From Thunnus maccoyii (lineage: Eukaryota; Chordata; Actinopteri; Scombriformes; Scombridae), in the NCBI RefSeq assembly GCF_910596095.1, contig NC_056536.1, forward strand, positions 18,723,791 through 18,787,790: 64,000 bases of DNA, read 5' to 3'. Below the pieces are notes generated by a model, which was not told the origin of the DNA, made no database searches, and saw only the letters and a list, made by a program, of their open reading frames with translations. This document shows, in pieces, positions 24,772 through 36,264 of the stretch (positions within the stretch are counted from its first letter, which is position 1; the number at the start of each line of letters is the position of its first letter). A program made the translations under genes and the position numbers.

Positions 24772-25468
24772 TGAATTCTTGTACCCAGCGATCCTCTCGA
24801 TTAAATGTTATCGATACATTTTCGCTTTAAAACACACGTTTTCCTGTATAGGCCTAACGACAGATATTGGTAGGCTAATCAACTGGATGGAAGGCTCTCT
24901 GTATTGATAAACGTGGCGCTGTTTCAGCTGTGGTCTGATCTGTTTTTGGTATCTATCATATTTTGTTTCCTGTCTTATGAAATTCATCAGCAGCATCCAA
25001 TGATAACGGCAGGGTTTGCTACTGCATTTAATTGTTTGGAAAAAAAGGGGGAACTCTGATGTTGGATTAATTTGATCTGCAGGCATGAGCCTCTCTTCCA
25101 CATAGTATATGCCCCATGGAAATGTCACTGCTGAAAATAAGCCATTCTAAATAAAGAAGCAAACATGACATTTGTTTGTAGCTGCTTGTCATTCCCCGGC
25201 TTATTTTAGCTTACAGTAGACTACACAGTGGTGCTGAGACAAATCTGCTGGTGCATTTTTACTCCTTCAGGTCTTTTTTTTTTTAACGGAAAGCATGATG
25301 ATGAAAGGAGGAAGAGGAGGAGAGAGGTGGAGTGAGCCCTTCCTGGCCCAGGGCAGGATTTAATTAGTCTTGTGTAAAATAAGGTACCACATCACGACTC
25401 ATGTAATACAATAATAATGACTAGCAGTGATTGTCTTTACCAACAATAATTTCCTTCTTCCTTCTCAG

Positions 25469-25742
25469 TGATATCTGTGGTCAGGAGGTGATGGCAGTGC
25501 TGACTGAGCTTCACCACCACTACTACCCATTCCTAACGATGGACAGCCCCTTCCTGCACGCCTGAGCCTGCACTCAGCGCTGCCTCCTTCCCCTCCTCTC
25601 CTTCTGCCTCTCCTTGCTCATTTCCCATCTCTTCCTCCACCCTCCTCACCCAGCTGCCACTTGCTCCCCCCCCCCATCGCTCCTCCCATCCCTCAATCCA
25701 TCCAATTCCCCCACGTGCAATTTCACTGTATCTTACTTTACT
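25469..25742 (+). promoter_or_regulatory. b4galt3: b4galt3 leader with upstream ORF and pyrimidine-rich tract
   Basis: The acceptor cttctcag precedes 25469. The leader carries an ATG-initiated upstream ORF at 25491-25565 (24 codons plus TGA, starting MAVLTELHHHYYPF). Then comes a strongly C/T-rich stretch (about 25580-25700) with a run of 10 C. Both features could reduce translation of the main frame, which starts at 25743. Confidence 0.6.
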
Positions 25743-26025
25743 ATGGCGTGCTGTGGGCGCTCTCTGGACTCCCCATGCACACTAGCCTTGCTGGTGGGCT
25801 TCCAGTTTGCTTTTGTGCTCTATTTCTCCCTTGGGGGCTTCAAAGGACTTGTGTCTGTCCTGGTGCACACCACAGAGCCGGAATTTGATTACTCTCGACC
25901 CCACGACGTCTACACCAACCTCAGTCATCTGGGAGTGCCGCCTCCCCCTCCTCGCAACTCCGGCACTGGACCCCCTGCTACCGGACCACCACTGAAAGAC
26001 TGTCAGATCCCCTCCCCGCTGCTGG
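25743..26025 (+). CDS. b4galt3: b4galt3 coding exon 1: cytosolic tail, anchor, stem
   Basis: Starts at ATG 25743; the donor is CTGG|gtgagt. It encodes residues 1-94 plus one base, including the membrane anchor and a stem with five consecutive prolines. Confidence 0.93.
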
Positions 26026-29000
26026 GTGAGTGAGAGAGCAGGGCTAAGTGTATGCTGTTATAGGTAACATATGTGTATACTGCACAGTCACAGTGAACAA
26101 TTGTGTGGTAATTTGCTAAATTGTTGGTCGGACAAAAGCCAGACAATCAATATCACTTCAATGATCACTTTCTTTTTCCTCCAGTTGGACCTGTGTCTGT
26201 GCATCTTTCCTCTCCTCTGTCACTGGAGGATATCAGACAGAGGAACCCGTTAGTGATGCCAGGCGGACGCTACCGGCCTCCAGATTGTGAACCCCGCCAC
26301 CACACTGCGATAGTGGTACCATATCGGAACCGGCAGACCCACCTCCGTGCCCTCCTCTATCACCTCCACCCCTTCCTGCAGAGGCAGCAGATCCACTACA
26401 GCATCTACATAGTACAGCAGGTCATTTGATTTGTGAAAATGTCCCTGGCAGTATGTTTTTCATTGTGTTTCTCTCCAAGAGCAAAAGCATATTATTGTGC
26501 TACTATAACTCATTGATAAACTCATTGCATTGACATTTCATACTGTGTGACACTGGTGTATACTGGTGTGTCACAGATGTAACACACATATTCTTGGCAT
26601 ACTATTAACACAAATATATCACTAATGTACTACTGTTGTTACCATGCTGGTATAACATCGGTGTAATACTGGTATAACATGGTTATATTACTGCTATAAT
26701 GCTGCTTGGCAGTATTATTTTTATTACTCTCACTCTTTATTGGTGTTATACTGGTGTAATACCTCTGACAGAGAAAGTTAATCAGTGAATGCTAATTGTT
26801 AAAGGATAAAGCTGGCAATTTTCTATTTTTCTTTAAACCAACAATGAACTGATCCTACTTACAAGTAAGTGAGTAAGTGTGTGTATCCAAAGCCTGATAA
26901 ATCTTATTCGTCTGTGCTGTAGAGCTTCGTTTTATCCAAAAAGTTAAAAACACGTCTGTGAGCCACATTGAGGCACTGGGTGACGTATTCCTTTGCTACA
27001 AAGATTATGGTCATGGCAATATGTTTAGAAACGGCTCCAAAGAGTAATAACAACAATCACTTTTTTTGTCTCCAGAGAGTAGTTCCATGTACGGCAGATG
27101 CCACTGAGCTGTGCAGGAACGCAGTTCTGTTTACAGTGTTTTGCTAGCCTGTTGTGCTACATATCACAACCTCTTGGCTTTGTGCTACATTGTAAATTTC
27201 TCAAAAAACTTCAGTACAAAGTCAAGAAGTTGTGATATGTAGCACAACCAGCTAGTGATTATAATCTTGGTGCTGAAGGAACATGTTACCCAGTGCAGCG
27301 GTGTAGCTCATTGACGTGTTTTTAATATTTTTTGGACAACAATGGAGGTTTGTGGCACAGAAGAATTCAACATATCAGGCTTTGGATACACGGACAGTAC
27401 TTGTAAGTACAATGAGTTCATTGTCTGTTTGGCTCCCCACATGAGATTTGTTGACAATAAGAAAAATATAGAAAATCACCGGCCAAATTCTTTAATTTAT
27501 AATAATATTATAATCTAATTTCTCATTTATTAGGATTCCAATTAGCTTCATTAAAACAGAAGCTATTCGTCTTGGGGTCCACAAACACCACATTATTGCA
27601 CAACTTCAAAACTACAGTAATTATGCCTTAATGTGTGTAGCCAGCATTCCTGGGCTACCATGTAGAAAAATTGTAACCATAATAACATATGATTGCTGTT
27701 CTTCTTGTCAACAGTAAAAAATGTGTGCTCTCCCAATGAACTTATTGTCGGCTCATTTTGATCATCCTACATATTATCAATCATACTTTTTGACCGCAGA
27801 GTGACCTCAAATTGTGTTCCTTAGCCATCAGAATGAGTGAATGAGCTCTTAAGACATGTTTTAAAATGAACACATTCCTGTGTGTGTGTGTTACTTTCTC
27901 TGTTTACGACTGCAGTGGGGGAATGGTACTTTCAACCGAGCCAAGCTGCTGAACGTTGGTGTGCGGGAGGCCCTCAGAGATGAAGATTGGAGCTGTATCT
28001 TCCTGCACGATGTTGACCTGCTGCCTGAGAATGACCACAACACCTACACCTGCCACAAACAGTTTCCCACACACCTGTCTGTGGCCATGGACAAGTTCAG
28101 ATACAGGTAGACGCACAGAGTGAATTTGTGTGTTGATGTGACTTCTATATAAAACGCATTGCCCTGAGACATTATTTTCAAGATTGTACATTGGTGATGT
28201 GACCCTTCCAGGCTGCCGTACCCACAGTATTTTGGTGGGGTGTCTGCAGTGACCCCAGACCAGTATATGAAGATGAATGGCTTCCCTAACCAGTACTGGG
28301 GCTGGGGCGGGGAGGATGATGACATTGCTGCCAGGTAAAGAGGATGAATGGAGCACACACACTGCATGATGACAGAGTGAACTGTAAACTGCATGTGACA
28401 CATGCGTGGGTGTTCAGCATCAGCTCTACATGCTCGGCCATATCAACCTCTCTACTTCTTGTACTTTTTTTTACTGTCTTTTACTCTACTCACTCGTCCT
28501 TTTCTCATGTTTACAGTTTCAGTACCACATGTTTTCCTTTTCTTTAACTTTTATTTTATGTGTCTTAACATCATTTGTCATCTTCACGTCCCCTCCCACC
28601 GCTGTGGCTTTGCTGTGTGTCTCTTGGAGTGGGCTCAGTGAGTATGTTTGCATGGATTAACTAGCAGAGTTGGGCTGGGCTGCGTGCTTCGGAGTTTTCA
28701 GGCAGTTTTCCGACTCCTCTCACTTCTATGCTGCGGTCCCCTTTCTCCGCTCTCTGGCTCCTCTAACATTTACCAATCTCTTATGGCACTGAATGCATCA
28801 GATAAATCAAAATCCAGAAGCTTGCACAAAGCAGAACTACATTAAACTTTCTGTAATATTTTGCCCTTTGTGCGTGATGTTTGCAACTTGAAAAATGTAT
28901 CATATATATATAGGACGATCACAACATTAGTTACATGTTTTGATTGCCTTAGATGACTGGAGTGGTACACAAGGACCAGAGATGGGAAAAGGGAACCACA

Positions 29001-30248
29001 AAGTTTTCCTCCGCCTATAGTTCACATAGAAGTATGTTATTCTCATGAGTCACCCACAATTCTCTAGATACTTAGATGGAGTAGTGCTATTGCTTTGAGT
29101 AATAGAAAATCGCATGAATAGTAAAGCACGAGGCTTTGTTGATCAAATATTATTCTGACGCAGGGATTAAGTTTCTTAGATTTATGCTTTTGATTGAGAA
29201 TCTGCTGTTTCTGCTGACTCCTGTTGTGTGCTCCCTATCCAGAGTGCGTCTGTCTGGCATGAAGATCGTACGCCCTCCAGTGGCCATTGGTCATTACAAG
29301 ATGATCAAACATAGAGGGGACCGAGGCAATGAGCAGAACCCACGCAGGTACAGATGGACACACACACACAAAAATGATGTAGAGACTTTAGTGGGATATT
29401 TTTAAACTGTAAAAATTACATTTGACACTGGCAAATTCACGCTCATATTACAACACTAGCTTTTGTCCTGGCTTCATTCCCGTTGCTAGAGACAGGCATC
29501 AGAATTATTGTCCTCCCCTCGTTGGCTTAATCTTTTCCATCTCCAACGCCCCTAGCATGTTGAGTTTTTCCAATAATGGTTGTTTAATTTTTTTGTTGAC
29601 AGGCTGTTGCTGTTATGTGGGGTTGGCAATTTTCCTTTGCCGGGTACAACAATTAGTTTTCTCATTATTTTTTTTTCCTGCCCATAATGCTTTGGAAAGA
29701 CTTTACTGATTATGAAAACAAGATCCTGCAAACCAGCTGTAGTGCCACAAGCTGCATTCACATGGAAATATATCTCAACTATAATAAACCACCACTGTTC
29801 TTCAATGCCAGGAGCACTTTATTAACTTTTATGGAGAGGTTTTTTTTTTCATGTGGCACTGTTAAAGCTTGACCCTGTTTGTCATTGTAGATTTGACCTT
29901 CTGAAAAGGACAAGACTCAACTGGCGCTCTGACGGCCTCAACTCTCTGACTTATGAGCTCCTTTCCAAAGAGCTGGAGCCCCTCTACACTAACCTCACTG
30001 TCAACATCGGAGAGGATCCCCATCTACCCCCGGGGAAAATACCCATTCCTGTAAAAACAACAACCCCTGTTCAACAACGTAGCACCAGCAAGACCGGAGG
30101 CACAGCCAAACAGGAGAAGAGTGGTGAAAGCAAAGGGGCTGTGGCGGCAAATATCACTGTGGCCAAGCCGGATGGTGTCAAGACGAAACCTGCTGAGTCA
30201 AAGGCAGCAAATCAAACAACACAGGAGAAAACAGGTGTGATGAAATAG
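25743..30248 (+). CDS. b4galt3: Beta-1,4-galactosyltransferase 3 (complete)
   Basis: Six coding exons (25743-26025, 26185-26420, 27916-28106, 28212-28334, 29243-29347, 29891-30248) join in phase to 431 residues; human B4GALT3 has 393. The enzyme is a Golgi type II membrane glycosyltransferase that adds galactose from UDP-Gal to terminal GlcNAc. Residues about 12-30 form the signal anchor, then comes a Pro/Gly-rich stem. The catalytic domain has [10 protein letters not shown] (179-188), the metal-binding DVD (205-207), WGWGGEDDD (266-274) and the Mn ligands Met298 and His301 in YKMIKH. The match is closest to B4GALT3, not 1 or 2, because of [16 protein letters not shown] after the anchor, LLPENDHN and NSLTYELL. 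The start follows from alignment of [19 protein letters not shown] with the human N-terminus. The C-terminal tail of about 65 residues is Lys/Thr/Ala-rich and longer than in human. Confidence 0.95.
26185..26420 (+). CDS. b4galt3: b4galt3 coding exon 2
   Basis: The acceptor is ttttcctccag and the donor CAGCAG|gtcatt. It encodes residues 95-173 with [12 protein letters not shown] and [13 protein letters not shown], both typical of the start of the catalytic domain. Confidence 0.94.
26545..26765. repeat. Degenerate tandem repeat around ACTGGTGTAATAC
   Basis: Variants of CTGGTGTA, CTGGTATAACA and GGTGTAATAC recur about nine times in both perfect and decayed form in b4galt3 intron 2. It looks like an old minisatellite. 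Confidence 0.55.
26799..27495. mobile_element. Foldback/MITE element, long inverted repeats, TTAA ends
   Basis: The left half matches the reverse complement of the right half over most of its length. The inner arms 27144-27183 and 27216-27255 agree at 36 of 40 positions around a 32-base loop. Further out, ATCCAAAGCCTGATA, TTAAAAACACGTC and CACTGGGT recur as inverted partners, and the outer ends share TTAAAG and ATTTTCTAT. Both outer borders include TTAA, as expected for a piggyBac-type target site. There is no transposase ORF. It lies in b4galt3 intron 2. Confidence 0.75.
27916..28106 (+). CDS. b4galt3: b4galt3 coding exon 3: FNRAKLLN and DVD motifs
   Basis: The acceptor is cgactgcag and the donor TACAG|gtagac. 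It encodes residues 174-236. The junction reads QQ-WGNGTF where human has QAGNGTF. Confidence 0.95.
28212..28334 (+). CDS. b4galt3: b4galt3 coding exon 4: WGWGGEDDD motif
   Basis: The acceptor is cccttccag and the donor GCCAG|gtaaag. It encodes residues 237-277 with [19 protein letters not shown] and the acceptor-binding WGWGGEDDD. Confidence 0.95.
29243..29347 (+). CDS. b4galt3: b4galt3 coding exon 5: metal-ligand Met and His
   Basis: The acceptor is cctatccag and the donor CGCAG|gtacag. It encodes residues 278-312, including [19 protein letters not shown]. Confidence 0.95.
29891..30248 (+). CDS. b4galt3: b4galt3 terminal coding exon
   Basis: The acceptor is gtcattgtag. The first base completes Arg313; then come [31 protein letters not shown] and a low-complexity tail to TAG at 30246-30248. 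Confidence 0.94.
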
Positions 30249-31416
30249 AATGAAGTGTATAATAACAGAACTGCATCTTATCTGTAGCATAAAGTGGCTT
30301 CTCCTTTCACTTTGATCTGAAAGAAAAAAAAATGGAGGAAAGCAAAGTGTAGATCAGTTCTGCTGTTGGACTGAACCGTACACCAGTTTTCCGTGTCAGT
30401 GCAGGTTCAAATTGAAGCAATGGAGCAAACGAAGAAGCCACTTTGTCTACAAGGGTGCATTCAGGAAAACGACTGAGTCACCTCTTCTTGGTTTATCATC
30501 CACTGAATGTGACTCTGGCGGTGACTGATATGAGTCTGTGGTCACACACATAACTAGGCTGGGACCAACAGAAGAAAGGCGAACACCTCAGTCGTATCCA
30601 AGTAGAGTTGCAAAACAAACTAAATGAAAATGAGGCAGCAAATATATAAATCTCTGCTCTTCTCCAGACATTGCAAGTTGTAAGCAACCCATCTGCTGCC
30701 AGCAGACCTGCAGCTTCATCCAGTCTGCTCCCAAAAAAACTGCTGCTGTCAGTCCACCCCCACTCCACGGTGGGTTTGTGTTTCTGTGCCTTCTCTCTTT
30801 TATGCGCATTTTATAGACTGGTATAGTTGCTTTTAGACACTGACCTGGGGTTAATTTTATCTCTCCTGCCTTGTGGCAAACATATAAAAGCAGGGAGGCT
30901 AAAGCTGATTCTAGGTCAGAACAAATATTTGTTCCAGGACTGCCGTTTTATATTTGTGTGCATTGATCAAGCGCTGACCAACTCCATAGTTATCAGACAA
31001 TTCTAGAGTTTATATTTATATAGAGAGACTTCTTTATTTGTTTACTGGTTTGTTTTACTTGTCCTTCCTTACAGTCTGGTGCCTCTCTCTCTGAGTTTTA
31101 GTTTCTAGACAATCAAATCATACGGAAAGATAACTGTATTCAACAACACAAAGTATATTGTCAATATTATCATGACTATCTTTATGCCTGTCAGATAACC
31201 ATACATTTAACATGGCATGATAGTTGTTGTCGAGTTTGACTATATTCTCGATAAATGGACAGACTTGTGCTTCTGATATTATCTGTGATTTTATTATTTT
31301 TCTTTTAGATTAGTCAGGTATAGAAAAAAGCAAACTTACAGACAATATTTAAGGCACATGACTACACATTTGCAAGTTTCAGATTGTGTTTTAATATCAA
31401 AAGTGGTCATAGTTAC

Positions 31417-31422
31417 AATAAA
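31417..31422 (+). terminator. b4galt3: Candidate b4galt3 polyadenylation signal
   Basis: An AATAAA hexamer about 1.17 kb after the stop codon, giving a 3' UTR of plausible length. Other, weaker variants may be used. Confidence 0.35.
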
Positions 31423-34400
31423 TCACTGTGTATAGATTTAGGTCAGCTTTTTACTAGAAGGTCTGACGTATTCACAGAGGGTCTTTCAGTGTATTATGAA
31501 AGGCCCAGATGCATCTAAGTGTATAAATGAGTGTCTGCCTCTCCTTGTCTTTCTTCATTCCCTAGAACAAAGCTTTTGTGTCTTGAAGGAAAGGAGACAA
31601 GGAAGAAGGAAAAGACAGTGTAATAGTTTTATTCTGAGGGCTGCCAGATCAGGACATGCATGTAGGTCATTTTTATAGACAGATAAATTTATCTAAAAGC
31701 CACTTACTTTCTCCGACATTCAGTTTATTTTCCACATCAGCCATTTGGGAATGTATCATTTTGAGTTGTCATCCTAGTTGATCTTTTGCGGAGGGAGAGT
31801 TTATCAGGTGAGGTGCTTAGTTTGTGGAGGGGGACTTGAATCTGACCACTTGTAGGCTGTAGGGTTTCTTGCTGCTATTTGACTAGGGAAATGGTTAACT
31901 GTATAATCGCATAGCTTGAAAAATGACGTAACACAAATGTTGTAACACAGATTTTATGGTGTGGAATTGTGTTCTATCATACTAACAGGTAATGTAGTAC
32001 TAATGCTAATTTGAATGTATGTAATTTATTGATTTATTTATTGAGTCACTCATAGAGCTAAATGCGCAGAATTCTAAAGTGATTTTTGCAGTGTGGATGT
32101 GTTTTAGTGGTTGAAGCGCCCATTTCCATTGTAGAGCAGATTATTATCCCTTTACACCATATCTCCACGTTTCTTATGTTGACACCGTGCCTCATGAAAT
32201 GAGTCCATGTTATGCATAGATTGAAGGCACACTGCTGGGTTATACTGTATGTGAGCGCCCTCAAGTGGCATTGTCTGGCATAGCGCCAGCCAAGAGTAAC
32301 CAAGGACTGAATGAAACTGCAGTGTTGTGACATGAATGTTAATCATGAACGTTGCCCATTCACAGGTTTCAGCCAATCAAATCTTTGCATCACATTGTGT
32401 GGAGGGTTTCTCATTTGCATAGTATCACATGATTGATCTTGCCAGCTTAAAGGTGTAGAACAACTCTGAATTTTACTGGTTAAGAGAATGAAAAACTACA
32501 TGGTGAGAGTTTTATGAATGGATATAGTTTTATAGAAGGAATCTATGTTTATTTATTGAGAAATATTACCTGCTTGAAACAAAGAGTGCTGTACTAACAG
32601 ATTGTCTTGACGGAGTTCATAGAGAGACAATAAGGCCTAATGTCTTAGCTTTATACAAAATAATCATTTAGTTGCATATCAATATAATATATATCCACCA
32701 TTTATCATACTGCCAGGGACAATGCCTATGACATGAAGCAGTGACACACTGAAAGCTTTTAAGGGCGTTATGTAATCTCAGCAGATTAATCAGCAAATTG
32801 TGAGCTTACCTGAAAATTGTTCTATATTTAATAAATAGGCTAGTTTTTATAAAGGATGTTTCGCATAAGTGTTGGAAATATATGCTGTGTAGTTGAATGC
32901 AAATACAGTAATCAGGATTGGGTCTTCATGGTAACATTTTTTTTTTTAATTAAAAGATTTAATTTGATCATGAGGTCATTCTGTCATCAACAACACACTT
33001 TTGAGAACATGATTGTTGAGAAGCACCCGACCTGAAAGATGGGATGTTGAGAACTGGTGAATACGTTACATCACTGATAATGAATGACCATGATATTTGC
33101 ATCAGTATTCTTATTTACTGACCTTCTCTTTAGGATGAAAGATTCTGTGTCTCTGTGTGTGCCTGAGTGTGTGCATGTGTGTGTGTGTGTAGAGAGCAAG
33201 GTCAGCAAAAAAGGCAACAGAAGCATTAACTGTGATGGACACTATTGTGACAGAAAGCAAGTATGTAAACCAATAAAACACATAATCAAACATATGTCTC
33301 TTTCTATGTTTTTTTTTTTATCATTAACTTACCAAACACAACTCATGCAATGGCATAAATGTGGAGCTACAAATAATTATATAAACACTATACTATAAAT
33401 ACTCTTCAATACTTACAGTGATTACCCTTCCATAACACTTCAGGCCTCTTAATGAATACAGGCTTTAGCGCTGCTCCACCAGCTTAAACATTGCAGAGAT
33501 GCTCATGCTAGCTGGAAGATTAGCAGTCATATATCATCATCAACACATGCTGTAACGCATCTGAAATGGCACTAACCTGTTACGTCACGCTGTGTGTTGC
33601 GAGCTGTGGTGTTATGTGGGCATAAAGAGCAGGATTAAAAAGTTGGATATGAGATCATACCTATAAATAGACAGTAACCCCCAGCTCTGTGTGTTCGATC
33701 TGTTTCATAATCTCAAATTGTGTATGACTCACCAAGAGAAGGCCAAACACAGATTCATGAAATGGGCAGACAAAAAGAGCACCTCACCGATCAAGTGCAA
33801 TACAGACTCCAGCCTCAAAAATATACCAGCAGTAAACTGTTGGTACTACAGGACTACTGTATTTTTAACACATTTCCTGTTATTCAGTCAACCCTTTGCA
33901 TGATATAATTTCTTTAGAGCAATCAGTGCTTAATGAATACCAAAGCTGTCTTCTATATACAAGATGGAGCTGGATCACATGCAACAGTCACCACATGTAA
34001 CAATAAGTTAAGAGGAGACTGTCAATAGTAAAGCAGCTCCTAAACTGTCTATACTAACCACCCATGATAGAGAAATGTGTATCCAGTAATGCTGTGAGAC
34101 ACCAAAGCGCAATATCCTCTACTAAAGTCGTCACACCTGGATGTCTTCCCGTGAGATGTTCTGTGACCCTGTCACTCTGTGACGGCAGCAGTGACAGTCT
34201 AGTTTGCACTTTTCCTCCAGTGGACTGACACACTGGCCTGCTGAAGTGACTGTGGCAGGCAGACACAGAGGGCTGAGACAGCCTTTAGTCACCTCCTGTT
34301 ACTGTATGGCCTAGGAGACGCAGCTGACCTCTCAGACCCTCAGCAATACTTTAGCCATCTTAGCACACGCACACGGACATGTCACTCATGCACAAATACG

Positions 34401-35800
34401 CGCACACAGAATGATATATACATAAATAGCCTTTAATACCATTGCACAAGGACGCACATAGAACACACAGACAGTGAGAGAGATGAGAGACTGTTGTGCG
34501 TTGCACTTTGTCATTTCACAACCTAATATGTTGGATTTGTTGAACATTGTGTATATTGACATAGGAAAGTTGTGTCTTTCAGGTTGTTTGTCCCACAAGA
34601 AGTTTATCATTCACAGCCACAACAATGTATACATTTTAAAGTCTAGTCTGCATCATTTTCCAAATGTCAATAACAGGACAACAAATATGCACAAGACACT
34701 GAAACCATGCTGTCTTGGGTTTTAATATTTAAAACAATTAGCTATGATATTACTTCAAATAACTCAAAGAATCAGGAAAATGCTATTTATATGTGTCATA
34801 TCCAGTATGTTTTGGCTGTGACACATACTGTATACATAGTAAAACCTTAAATCATAAAAGCTAATATAGAATAACTTACACATTCATTTAACATATTATG
34901 TTAGCCATGCAATCTAGTGTCAATTTTGGACTTCTGACATATCTATGAGTTGAGTGCTCAGTGGAAAAGTCTTACACAGACACGAATGTTCATATCTGAA
35001 TATATAGTATCTCCATATTATGAAGGTTGAACTATTTTAGATTTTAGACATTTAAGACTGATTAATGATGGAAAAACAACAGGATGAATCTCCGATTTTT
35101 CTCCGCAGTCACTCTTTTAGTGTGAATCATTGCCACGCATTGATGTGAAAATCTACCAATAGTAGGTCACAACATTTGGTTATATAACCACCCTTAATGT
35201 TCTGCTCTGAAAATCATCACATCATTGGATATGGAAATAAAAGATATGAGAGGATATATCAAGACCCTAGGGCATCTCACGCATGGGGGACAAATAATGA
35301 GGAGGAAACGGGATCAGCCGTCAGGGTCGTCTGGGTTGGACCCTCGTTCCCGTCTCATCCCACGGCTGCTCAGCTGCTCCTGTCATCCATATTTGCAGCC
35401 TCAGTGGACAATTTCCTCAGCCGCGGGCCCCCTCAGTGCTCACAACAACACATAGATCAAGTGAATTAATTCTGCTATTGTGGCACTGCACTGGAGATCT
35501 AGGTCATGCAGTCATGGCTCTGTTTTTTTGTTGTTTTTTTTCTGTGGCCACCTAAAGTCGTGTCAACATCTTCCTATCTTCCTACACAATCTGACCTTGA
35601 CATTCCCAGGTGATTTTCCACAGAGGTGTGTGCGTGTGTCTGTGAGCATGCTCCTGTGACTGATTGTGTTCATGTGTGCGCAGCCGCGTGAGCCAACATG
35701 TGTGTGGATAGATGTGTGAGCATGTCTACATGTGTATGAGTGTGTTGTAGGTGGCATAGGTACGATGAGATGTGTTATGAAAAAGAATGAGCTGCTGTCT
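31423..35800. other. Intergenic region between b4galt3 and the S1-like gene
   Basis: I see no supportable gene. Short ORFs on both strands have low-complexity or random composition. There is a brief GT run near 33169-33190. The region becomes purine-rich at its right edge. Confidence 0.6.
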
Positions 35801-35819
35801 ATACTTAGGGCTTGCCTGC

Positions 35820-36127
35820 AGCTATGTGTGTGTGAAAGAGAGGAAGAGAAGATAGAGAGCAGAGGAGTGGATGTGGGAGGGTGAGCAGAGTGAAAGAGGC
35901 AGAGGGAGGATGACAGAGAAGGGAGTAGGGTGGGAGGGAGAGGAGAGGAGAGGAGAGAAGAGAGGAGGGAGGGTGCAGCGAGGGAACTGTGACGCACGCT
36001 GATCGACTCTGCTCACTGCTGATTGGCCACGGTGACTGCCAGTCAGAGGAGCTGGGAGTCAGGCACTGCTAGGAGAGCAGATTATGAAGCGGAGCTCAAC
36101 CAGCGGCAGTCTCCTCTCATTGTCTCA
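35820..36127 (+). promoter_or_regulatory. Probable promoter and 5' UTR of the S1-like gene
   Basis: A polypurine tract (about 35834-35967, AGG/GAGA-rich) is followed by a short GC-richer segment that leads into the coding start at 36128. No TATA box is obvious. The start site is inferred from position only. Confidence 0.45.
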
Positions 36128-36264
36128 ATGGCTGCACACGCATTCCTCCTCTGCTCCCTCGCCCTGCTGTCTGCACTCAGCCGGCCTGGGCTCTCCTCCT
36201 TCGCTGAAGAAGAGTCGCAGCCGGGACTCACCTATGATGAAGTGCCTGAAATCCTGGACAGAAG
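36128..36264 (+). CDS. atp6ap1l: S1-like coding exon 1: signal peptide
   Basis: The ATG at 36128 begins MAAHAFLLCSLALLSALSRP, a clear signal peptide, followed by EEESQPGLTYDEVPEILDR. The donor is AGAAG|gtaaat; it ends two bases into a codon. Confidence 0.85.

Noticed and set aside
25614..25742. Upstream in-frame extension of b4galt3
   Set aside because: It has no ATG, is C/T-rich low complexity, and the anchor sequence aligns with other B4GALT3 proteins from 25743.
27904..28401. 165- and 119-codon open frames on the minus strand
   Set aside because: They lie antisense across two b4galt3 coding exons and the intron between; the sense exons fully explain the open frames.
35563..36016. Minus-strand open frames upstream of the S1-like gene
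   Set aside because: Ser/Leu/Pro low-complexity translations of the polypurine tract.
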